In this document: positions 11,076 through 21,028 of the stretch, one piece after another
Position numbering within the stretch: position 1 is the stretch's first letter
Layout of the letters: every line of letters begins with the position of its first letter
Origin: Sinotaia quadrata
Taxonomy: Eukaryota > Mollusca > Gastropoda > Architaenioglossa > Viviparidae
DNA: 64,000 nucleotides
Reading direction: 5' to 3'
NCBI GenBank assembly: GCA_028829895.1
Contig: CM054179.1
Span: 32,085,117-32,149,116 of the forward strand
Notes under the pieces: generated by a model
The model's input: the letters and a program-made list of their open reading frames with translations, nothing else
The model's database searches: none
What the model was told of the DNA's origin: nothing
Made by a program: the position numbers and the translations under genes

Positions 11076-12621
11076 TGTTACGTTTCCAGTATTTATTTAA
11101 AGACCCTGCTTAGAATAATTAAAAGACTTTAAATATAATTAATTCTTCCTCTCATATTCTACGCAGACTGGTTGCTCAATTTATTATCTGACTAATTAAA
11201 AGTGCGTCTTGTAGTTCAGACGACAAATTTACAGACTAATAAACTGCGAACTTTTAGCTAGATTTGAAAACAGTTAAATCCCTCTAAATTAATATGCACT
11301 CGTCATCAATCTTTCTGCTCATCCGCCCCCATTCAAATCTAAGAATTAATCTAATTGGTCTATTGTGCATAGAAATCAACTACTAAGAGGTATTAACAAA
11401 GGAAATAAGATTTAATAAAGTTTAACAAATTAACAATAAATCGAATGCAACGCGAATAGTCTTCACTCTGTCTTTACGCGCCTATGCCTGATTTTTGTCA
11501 ATCTAAATTGCCAGAAAAGTGTTCCTTTGAGATCTGTACACTTGATCTTGCACTTAGCTCTATTCTTGTATCCTTGGTCTCAACACTCAGTCATGCTGAT
11601 TCGTTCCCTCAGTCCCCCTTTAACGACACACGTGGTGCATAAGGAATGATGTCCCTTTGTTAGTGGCTAGGAACTGGAATTTTTGCAGCATGGCCCTCAG
11701 AGTGGATTTCGACACGCTTACACCAATAAGCTAATGCAGGTGAGGCATGGTGAACATGAACCATGAGCCGACCTGTGGATGCAACGTGTTTGGATATAAT
11801 TCTCAACCTAACAGGTCCTACCTAGGCATGGCTCAATTAAATGCGCTGAACAAAGAGTTTCGACTTCGCGTCGCTTACAATTAGATTTTAGAAAAAATAT
11901 AATCGTCTCACATGTGTTCCATTTAACAGTCATGACGTATGAAGCAATAAAATAGATACAACGTTAAATTAATGTTCATACAAGAGGTAATTCAAACCGA
12001 CAGAGCGCTTCACAATTTACAATTAAAATTACACGCAATAATTGAATTACATGAAGAATTCATATCGAGCGCAGCATTCTGGCTCTTAGTGAATTAAAAC
12101 AATATAAATTAAAGTACAGAAATGGAAAAATGGTTACAATAAATTTATATTCCGTAACATATAGGTTTTCAGCTATTTCTCTGAACCATGCTCAAGTGTA
12201 TATGGAAATCATATAATACATAGCACAAATACATACTTAAACAATACATAGGCAAATACTATTAAATAAAATGATACCTTTGAGAGAAGTCGAAGGGTAC
12301 CTTGATTCTCTATGGCGCCGGCTGCCTCTCACGACCCGAGTAAGCTGATGGAATTAGCTAAAATGTGCTCGAAGTGAGGGAGCGGAAGCGTGTGGGTACA
12401 TATATAGAAAGGTATATTGCGTATCACGTGACTGTTCGCAAAGCATGTGGTTGGTTCGAGAACTGGACAATGGTCCTAAAGTTACATAACATCTTGACCT
12501 GTTCTAGAAGCACCTAGAAAAAGGAAGCTTTGAACAAAGGGCCAAGGGTTTCAAATATTCGAATTCGAAGTAAACAAGGCAAGTGGGTCACGAAGTCGGA
12601 CAATTTTATCAGACTGTGACA
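11076..12621 (-). repeat. 5' LTR of the intact element
   Basis: 1546 bp, apparently identical to 4375-5920. It ends (right side) at the duplicated target aacac. It carries the presumed promoter used for transcription leftward into gag-pol. Confidence 0.95.
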
Positions 12622-12950
12622 AACACAATGACTGTGATAATTCACATTGACATTTTAAAGACGTAATGACTTTGCTAATTCATATCAACATTCTAATGAC
12701 GTAATGACTTTACTAATTCACTTCAACATTCTAATGGCATATTGACTGTGATAATTCACATTAACATCTAATGACGTAATGACTGTGATAATTCACATCA
12801 ACATTCTAAAGACGTAATGACTGATAATTTACATCAACATTCTAAAGACGTAATAACTTTGCTAATTCACATCAACATTCTAATGATGTAATAACTGCTT
12901 ATTCACATCAGCATTCTGATGAATTAATAACTTCACTAAAAATTACTATT
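12622..12950. repeat. Right part of the split minisatellite, about 38-40 bp unit
   Basis: Seven or eight units of attctaatgacgtaatgact followed by ttgctaattcacatcaac, continuing the array left of the element. The first five bases are the right target duplication. From 12951 to 14590 I see no gene or clear repeat apart from the two entries below. Confidence 0.85.
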
Positions 12951-13535
12951 TTCTTTGAGTCACCAACTTCCAATTATACACATTACATTTCAAACTCACG
13001 CCATTATACCCTGACACAACACTTGCGATGACATTTCACTTTGTCTCACAAGATATAAGTAATCCAGATGATTTATAAACATACCAAAACATATAATAGC
13101 TTGTGAAAGGCTCATTTATTAATGGAGCAATAGATTTGCAGTAACGAATTATTTTCCGAATGACTCACCTCATGCCTATGACACACCAGCTAGCAATTTT
13201 GTGCTAAAATGCTCATGATTTCATTAATGCCCCCGTGTGAATAAAATATAATGCGTCATTTACAATTTATCGTCATGTTGTGTGCTTTCTGGTATTACAG
13301 AAACTTAATTTACGACTTAACATCGATAAGATATTCTACCCAATATAAGACTAGTTTAAGATTACTTTAAGGTTTCCCAAGACTTGTTGTCTCTGCTTTC
13401 AAAATCCTTTTGTAATGAAAGTGCTTTCAATTCAACAACAATTGCGCGTCTAGAAGTTAAGATTATTTTTTTTTGCCCCATCTTCACAAAGGCCTGAATG
13501 GTGTTTGTCTGCTTGGAGGTGTAATTTTGGGTGGG

Positions 13536-13543
13536 TATATAAG
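13536..13543 (+). promoter_or_regulatory. Candidate TATA box
   Basis: tatataag in the context gggtgggtatataagttgac, within unique sequence. The same GGTATATAAG word recurs at 29367-29376. No downstream coding exon was found, so this is only a motif-level candidate. Confidence 0.2.
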
Positions 13544-13844
13544 TTGACGTTTACAAGAAAGAGTATATCGTCAAAATTTGCTCGTGAGAACTACGGCACT
13601 AAGCACATTGATAATTTATTCGGAATTCTAACAGCCAACAGTGAAACTACTCCAAAACATACGGTCAACGCATTTTAAAAAAAAAGGAAATAAATCGTAT
13701 TTACTTTTTATATTTAAAATGCACACCCACAATCTATCACTTCAACTGAGACCAAAATATAAACTCACGTATATAAATATATCTAGGCATAAATATGCAA
13801 GAACACTTGTATATCGAGCGAGAGTGAGATTGTTTGTCAGCTCA

Positions 13845-13932
13845 GTGATAGACAGACGGACAGATGGATGGATAGACGGCCGGACATATAGATAGACAGA
13901 CAGACGGACGGATAGGTAGATGGATGGATCGC
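13845..13932. repeat. Degenerate GACA/GATA/GGAC simple repeat
   Basis: Interrupted tetranucleotides such as gacagacggacagatggatg. A short simple-sequence tract with no array structure. Confidence 0.7.
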
Positions 13933-14589
13933 GATAATAATGTCCCTTTTATAGAAGCAGAATGAAGCATATTTTCAAATTTTAAAAAAAGCAAATTTAA
14001 AGAACTATAGCAATTCATTTTAATATAAAGCGTTACTAGCACGAATTCTGTCCACAATTTCACTTATTTTTCTCAAATTTATTTGTTCATTTTAGTGTTA
14101 ATCAACAACATTTTAATCATTAAGTTGTGTATATATAGCAGATTTCGGCTTTTTCAAAGTCACGACACTTGACGTGCACTTCACTTGTTGAAATAATGTC
14201 GTATAATTTATACGGTAATCTTAAAATTTTCGTTGAACATAGGAAAATCTCACCAAGTTTTGTTTTATTTACTTGAAAGCAAGACATGATAATAATCGAT
14301 GAGTAGATGTAATTAATGTCTTTGCTATTGTGACTTGTTTGTAAGTGTGCTGTGTTAATATTGTTTGTTTGTGTGTGTGTTGCATTCAACATCTTACCTT
14401 TACTCAAGTTACCAATAGGCTGGTCATTTTTAAAATTGCAATAGTATAGTGACACATTTTTGTTGTTCTGTTTGAAAGTTTTACAATGTTGTTTTGGAGG
14501 TTCTCAAAACATATATATGTAAAGTATTCCATGTAAGTCAGTACATTACGGACAAAATCGATTTTGTGCAACAGTCCATAATACACAAA

Positions 14590-15050
14590 AGTTAAGACTG
14601 GTCTTGTGTAGTATTACAAATTGAAATGTAACTCTTTAGACTGGTCTTTGTGTAGTATTACAAATCGAAATGTAACTCTTTAGACTGGTCTTTGTGTAGT
14701 ATTACAAATTGAAATGTAACTGTTTAGACAGGTCTTTGTGTAGTATTACACATTGAAATGTAAACGTTATGATTGGTCTTTGTGTAGTATTACAAATTGA
14801 AATGCAACTGTTTAGACAGGTCTTTGTGTAGTATTACACATTGAAATGTAAACGTTATGATTGGTCTTTGTGTATTATTTCCGTACAAATCAATACATAA
14901 AAAGCTAAGATTGTTCTTTGTGTAGTATTACAAAGTGAAACATAAAAGTTAAGACAGGTATTACAAATTGAAACGTAAAAGTGAAGACAGGTCTTTGTGC
15001 AGTATTTTCGTCACAAATTAACACAAAAACATATAGAGAGGTCTTTGTAT
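14590..15050. repeat. Minisatellite, about 45-bp unit, about 9 copies
   Basis: Units contain ggtctttgtgtagtattaca followed by aattgaaatgtaa. The last copies are degenerate. Confidence 0.85.
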
Positions 15051-15234
15051 AAAATTCTATTCACATCAGTGTGTTAATGTTTATCACTCATTGAATCATT
15101 GCATTTCCTCTAAAATATATATTAACTGAACTATACTTTAAAATATTCAAAATATAATTTAGTTCATATACATTGACTCATTTGTGTATTTTTTTTTTAT
15201 TGTTGTTTGTTCGCTGCCCCAGTCAATTAGACCA

Positions 15235-15990
15235 TACTGAATACTAGATTTAATACTAGAATCGGGCCACATTTAGTACTACTTTTAGTATCAATGTAGG
15301 CCATATTTAATATTAGTGTTAGTAATAGAAGTAGGCCATATTTAATATTAGTGTTAGTAATAGAAGTAGGCCATATTTAATATTAGTGTTAATAATAGAA
15401 ATGGGCCACATTTAATATTGGTGTTAGTAATAGAAATGGGCCACATTTAATGTTGGTGTTAGTAATAGAAGTGGGCCACATTTAATATTGGTGTAGGTAA
15501 TAGAAGTGGGCCACATTTAATATAGGTGTTAGTAATAGAAGTATGCCATATTTAATATTAGTGTTAATAATAGAAGTAGGCCATATTTAATATTGGTGTT
15601 AGTAACAGAAGTAGACCGTATTTAGAACTACTTTTAGTAACAATGTAGGCCACATTTAATATTGGTGTTAGTAATAGAAATGAGCCACATTTAATATAAG
15701 TGTTTCTAATAGAAGTAGGCCATATTTAATATTAGAGTTAGTAATAGAAGTAGGCCATATTTAATATTGGTGTTAGAAATAGAAATAGGCCACATTTAAT
15801 ATTAGTGTTAATAATAGAAATGGGCCACATTTAATATTGGTGTTAGTAATAGAAATGGGCCACATTTAATGTTGGTGTTAGTAATAGAAGTGGGCCACAT
15901 TTAATATTGGTTTAGGTAATAGAAGTGGGCCACATTTAATAATAGGTGTTAGTAATAGAAGTAGGCCATATTTAATATTGCTGTTATCAT
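15235..15990. repeat. Minisatellite, about 35-36 bp unit, about 20 copies
   Basis: Units read taatagaagtgggccacatt followed by taatattggtgttag. Blocks of variants (caca against cata) recur in order, so longer segments were probably duplicated as well. Confidence 0.9.
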
Positions 15991-16069
15991 TCTCACGTGT
16001 AAGACCTGCAATACAGTCTAAATAAACATATTGCTCTTGTGTGCTATGCATGGATATAAGCAAGTTATA

Positions 16070-16540
16070 GGAGAAAGAGTATAGCTATAGAAATAGCAAT
16101 TTAATGTTAGTGGTACGGTAAAGATACAGATAGAGATGTCCACTTATTGTTTCTGATACAGATTAAAGTATTCGGTTAGCGATATGGTAAATATATGGAT
16201 AGCGATAGCAATTTATTGTTTGTGATACGGTAAAGATATGGATACATATAAATAGTCATTTACTGTTTATGTTAAAGATGTATTCAATTTGCTATAAGGT
16301 AAAGCTATAGATACAGATAATCATTTATTGTTTGAGACAGTTTGTTGTAAGGTAAAGCTATAGATACACACAATCATTTATTGTTTGAGATAGAGATTAT
16401 TGTATTCCGTTTGCTATAAGGTAAAGCTATGGATAGCGATAGATTTTTGTGATAAAGATGACTATTCCGATTGAGATAAAGTGAAGCCATGGATAGAGAA
16501 AACCGTGCTGTTTGTGATAAAGATGATTGTATTTGTTTTG
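16070..16540. repeat. Degenerate minisatellite, about 55-65 bp unit
   Basis: Units share gctataaggtaaagctata and atcatttattgtttgaga. Spacing is irregular. From 16541 to 16850 nothing is recognised. Confidence 0.65.
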
Positions 16541-16854
16541 CAATAAAATGAACATGTATTTTTCAACTTTAATTCGTTCGTAGACACATGGACCGCCAGA
16601 ATGATTTGCTATTAAGTAATGGTAATATGAAACCCAATACTATTTCTGAGAGACATAAAGGAGGGCCGTAGACGAAGTACAAAAAGGTTTTTAGTCAACT
16701 TGAACATAATGAAAATGTTCCACAGAAAGAGGCACTCCCATTTTCTCGATTCAAATAAAGATAGTGTCTTGCAAAGGCTGTTCATATTCAACCCTACGAT
16801 TCAGTTAAATGTTTGGATATTTTTGTCATGTAAATGAAGCCCTGTTTGACGAAT

Positions 16855-17464
16855 CACATTCTTATGGTTAGTGCATTATTACACAGAATGTGTTGACCTT
16901 TGTAAAATACAGTAAACTACATTCTTGTAGTTAATAAACAGAATATGTTGACTTTAGTAAAATATAGTAAAACACAAAATAAGGTAGACCAGTTTCTCGC
17001 TGGTAACACAATGCACTGTGTTCAGTTTTCCTTACAAAGTACAATCAGCCACCATCTTGTTAGCCATTATTTAGTACAGAAAAAGTGTGAACCGCTTTTC
17101 TTTAGAACACTAAACCTCTATTCTGTTGTGATTTATATAGGACAGTAACCATCTGTTATGTTGTTCTTTGTACATTACAGTAAACTTCTGTGTCTTTATA
17201 CTGTAACCCTCTGTTCTGTTGTTCTTTATACATTACAGTAAACCTCTTTCTGTGTCTTTATACAGAGCAGTAAACCTATGTTATGTTGTTCTTTATACAT
17301 TACAGTAAACCTCTTTCTGTGTCTTTATACAGTGCAGTAAACCTATGTTATGTTGTTCTTTATACAGTATTGTAATTTTCTTTCTGTCTTTATACAGTAC
17401 AGTAAATCTCTGTTTTGTTGTTCTTTATACATTGCAGTAAACCTATGTTTTGTGTCTGTATACA
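16855..17464. repeat. Minisatellite, left part, about 40-bp unit, split by the second element
   Basis: Units read ttctttatacagtacagtaa followed by acctctgttctgttg. The array stops at 17464 and resumes at 26570 beyond the retrotransposon. Bases 17460-17464 (ataca) are the left target duplication. Confidence 0.85.
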
Positions 17465-18235
17465 TGTCAGAGGGATGTAGGCAAATTATGCCACTTTTAT
17501 AACATTTGTTTATGTTTAAATATCCTTTTATTAATTGTGAGAAATATAATTCCTCTAATTGAATTGTGCATTGGTGTTTATTATGACCTAGTAAAATATG
17601 GGTCACTCAAAAAGATGAAGGACAGTGATGGGGAGACAGTTAACCAGTTACGAGACGCCCATACTTGGTCATTTGCGTTCCGTATCATGACGTAGTAGAA
17701 TCCGCTAACTTATAATAACACTTACCTAGTTTCCATTCATATATACTCGTCAATGAATTAAATCCCTTAGATGCACATTTCCACCGCACCCACTTGACCA
17801 CGGGCAGACTACTTGCATTCGTTTGATCGTGCACGAATATTACGAGATTGCTGATCTCAAACCTACCCCAAGACTGACGTAGGAATCTGAGGAAGACGCC
17901 TAGAGCTCCTATCTTGTGTTGAGTTGGCCATCTTGGAAGACAACTGCATCGTGACGTTACTACTGTTGGAGCAGAGCGATGGTTGCAGATCTTCAGAAGA
18001 CTTTACCTAAGTGTGCTCACTACAATAAATGAACAGATCGAACCTAATATACAATATATGATAATAGGGCAGGGCAGGATAGATGAACTCTCTAAATTTC
18101 TGCGAACCAATTAATGTCTTTTTTATTACAATTTTGTTATTAAAATTTGATTTGTTATCTTCACCTATGTTATATTGTCACCTGTATCCTTCTCTCCGAA
18201 GAAAGGAGGGTGGTGGCTAGTCGACGCCATGTAGG
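17465..18235 (+). repeat. 5' LTR of the dead element (interrupted)
   Basis: Starts TGTCAG and aligns with the 3' LTR (about 25648-26569) through shared stretches such as cccttagatgcacatttcca and gttgagttggccatcttg. Similarity fades after about 18180-18235, where unrelated sequence begins. The right limit is approximate. Confidence 0.8.
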
Positions 18236-19521
18236 ACTTGCATAGATATTATTACAAATCCACACAGAATACCAAGATGGTTATTTGGCTTGAATTTTAT
18301 TCTGCATGTAGGTTGTTACTTATTGCCGACATGTTTGCATGTGTGATTGCATACGGGTAAGGGTGAAGTGTAGACAGCACAGATGACACAACGTGTAAAA
18401 ATGACCACAGCCACTCTTTCAAAATCATAGACAGAAAAAGACTCAATGTCAAAATATAAATTCAAATTTATTGATCTGTGGGTTTCCTCTCACATGTTGG
18501 TTAGTCAGCCATCCACAACTCACACCCGTGGAGTGGGAGGAAAGAAAGGAAAGAAAAGAATGACGAAATAAAAGAAATACAAAACTCAAGATTCTTCATG
18601 CAATACCACTTCTAAAATAGGCTAAGCATTTTTCAACATAAAATAACAGTCATTATTTAAAAGTTCTGGAGCCACTGCCCCTATATCAAAATTCAATAAT
18701 TCAAAAGAAAAACAATGTCATTCGACTTGCAAGTCCTCAGTCACATCAATATTTTCTTATACTAATCTTAAAATGGTTCTTCACATGATAAACGTAGATT
18801 TAAGTTTAAGATTTATTTTTAATTTAAGGTTTAATTCTTAATTAGGATTCTAAGCTTTAGTTTTATAAGTTTTAGGTTTATGTACTATGAGATTCCTACA
18901 CTAGTTAGTATTTTTCTACTCACATAGTTATTGTCACTTTCTTTTCATGCTGAGGGGGGGGGGGGTTGATGATACACAAAAACACCGTCGATGTCTCGAC
19001 ACTGGTTTGCTCCCCAGAACCCAAATACAGCCATCCCTGCTGCTACTGTTTCACTCTCTCATTAGGCCTACTTCTCAACTCTTGTTATGTTTTCTCATTG
19101 TATCTCACTTCGTTCCTCATTTCTTCTGTTTTCATTGCGTTTCTCATTTCTTCTCTTCTCTTTACGTTTTTCATTTCTTCTCTTTACGTTAATTAATGGT
19201 CAACCTTGCCATTATACTGCGACATGCCACGCATGATCACGTACTGCTTATCTGCAATATCTCCCAGCGTCTGTGACACTAAACTTCCATCAGTCTATTT
19301 TCTTCCACTGCCTGGAAAATAGTCGATTACCCGCAGTCTTTGCACAGTCTTTGAAGAATCTGAGATGACTGTCCATACGACTGGTCCATCTTGATCTGCT
19401 GACGGCGTGCCTTCGAATACAGCTGGGTAGACATATGGCACTCTATTGCAGTGTCCAAGAGTTCTCTAGCTGGGTGCTGGCCAGCTTGTAGAGTCCTTGG
19501 TACAAAGCAGAGAGAAACTCT

Positions 19522-19551
19522 GTAAGTAAGTAAGTAAGACTCTTACTTACT
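19522..19551. repeat. (GTAA)n tract with 10-bp inverted repeat
   Basis: gtaagtaagtaagtaag is followed by a 3-nt loop and cttacttact, giving a perfect 10-bp stem. Such tetranucleotide tails are typical of 3' ends of non-LTR retroelements or SINEs, so two tails may abut here. That origin is inferred. Confidence 0.5.
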
Positions 19552-20366
19552 CGTCTACCAACCTCTACATTCTTGGTGTTTCTCATTTGTTTCTGTCTCC
19601 ATCATCCCCTTGTATACACAAAGTCCTTGTACATCATTTTCACTGAGCTGATTAGAACGCACCCCCATCCAGCACTGCACGTCTGGTGAATTTTCTGACT
19701 GTCCACTTTCTATTAGTGCCAAGTATCGAATTCCAAGTTGACACCTAGTGAGTGACATATCAATTTGCCTGCTAACTATCTAACCCAGAGCTCTCATTAC
19801 TTTATTTTATTTTTAAAACTACGTTACTATGGTGGTAGTTGTTTTAATTTCTTTTTCTTTGCTGATAGAGCTTGTAGTCTGAGTTTCCTTATTATCTGTT
19901 GTGGGTTTTGGAGTTTGCGAGAATGCCTATCTGATTTCTTGTTTTGCTGTTTGAGTTGAATTCACTTTGGCCGTAGGTGGAATTTTCCAGATGATGTTGG
20001 TGTTTATTCCCTGTTCTGTTGTAGTGGCTTGTAGAGTTTGGTGGAAACGTAGCTTTTTCCTTCAAAGACTGTTTGAGTTGTGCCGTCTTCCTTTGTGGGT
20101 TTTTGCGTTGTTTCCTCCTTTTCCGTTTGTGAAGAGCGTGTTTTTGTTGTCGGCGTTATTTTCCAGATGATGTCTGTCTGTGTTTCACAATCTGTTGATG
20201 TAGTTTTTTTTCCGGTTGTCTTGTCAGGTGCTTGTTTAAAATCTTGTGGAGACCAATTGCGGTTAAGATGGCTTGTTGTCTAGTGTAAGTTCATCTTCCG
20301 TTTTTGTGTGGAAGAGGGTCAACAGCAAATTAGTAAACGCATTTTTTAGTTCAAAGTTTTTAGTTT

Positions 20367-20904
20367 CTAGTGTGAAGGCGAAGGGGGTAACTTTTCGTAT
20401 GCCCCCATTTTCGGTTGGTTTGCTGATTTCACAGCAGTATTTTGTCCAGTCTTCTCCTTTGTACTTCTTAATGTTTGCACCTCTTCAAGCCTCTTTTGCC
20501 GTATCTGTCTCAGCTGGGCTATGCGCTCGTTTGTGAAACAGAAAGGGCCGTCCGCATCTTCAGTGACTGACTCAGAATCGCGTAAACTGTCACTTGGTGG
20601 AGTGGGCAGTAGTGGCGTTTTTGCCAGCCCTGAGGCTTGGTACTGGCTTGTCTGGTGTGGCACTTTGACATGACTCTCTTCCCGGCGGTCCAATGGATGG
20701 AGTGCGTTCGTCAGTGGTCCGAAGCGAAGTGTGTTGGTGTGGTTGGGAAGTAGAGCTCGAATTCTTTAAAAGCAAAGACAGATGATCGTGCACCAACTGG
20801 GAGAATGAATGCTCAGACTCAATCTCGTCCATGGAAAGTCGCACAAACCCGAGAGAAATACACCACAGTAAATAAAATTGGGCGGCCCAGGGGTTGGGGA
20901 CCAC
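20367..20904 (-). pseudogene. Broken unrecognised frame in the nested insertion
   Basis: Two overlapping - strand frames (20904-20590 and 20693-20367) run from just inside the putative transposon end. The second contains QKRLEEVQTLRSTKEKTGQN. Further downstream, text continues in another frame, so a longer ancestral protein broken by frameshifts is possible. No domain recognised; transposon-encoded is the likeliest source given the position. Confidence 0.25.
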
Positions 20905-20906
20905 TG
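20888..20906 (-). mobile_element. Possible hAT-type transposon terminus
   Basis: On the - strand the edge reads CAGTGGTCCCCAACCCCTG, a form common at ends of hAT (Charlie/Buster-type) elements. The adjacent 8 bp atgtaagg (20907-20914) would be the target duplication. I could not find the partner end or the second copy of the 8-mer. Confidence 0.35.
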
Positions 20907-21028
20907 ATGTAAGGGGTTGGAGCCCAGTATTACAGCTTCAGGAGAAAGCGTGTTATTGCCGAGTAGAATTGTTACACACATACGCTAAGAAATTTATTGT
21001 AGAACAGGGATTCTAAATAAATAGAGTG

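Larger units (their letters stand above)
4375..12621 (-). mobile_element. Complete Gmr1-like Ty3/gypsy LTR retrotransposon
   Basis: An 8247-bp element read on the - strand. Both 1546-bp LTRs start TG and end CA on either strand, and a 5-bp duplication (aacac) flanks it at 4370-4374 and 12622-12626. The 5' LTR is at 11076-12621 and the 3' LTR at 4375-5920. Between them, in - strand order, lie a tRNA-Pro primer site, a leader of about 600 bp, one uninterrupted gag-pol frame (10454-6144), about 210 bp of 3' untranslated DNA, and a polypurine tract. I see no envelope gene. No differences or indels were noticed between the LTRs (constant offset of 6701), which points to a recent insertion. Integrase precedes reverse transcriptase, which defines the Gmr1-like group. 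Confidence 0.95.
18236..20920. mobile_element. Unrecognised insertion(s) between 5' LTR and leader
   Basis: This stretch replaces the LTR end, primer site and most of the leader. It includes a run of 12 G (18954-18965), a (GTAA)n tail with a hairpin (19522-19551), and broken - strand frames around 19555-20904. Those frames include a Lys/Gln-rich segment (FTNERIAQLRQIRQKRLEEV) of no family I recognise. The right edge at 20906 looks like a hAT transposon terminus. More than one insertion may be present. Confidence 0.45.
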
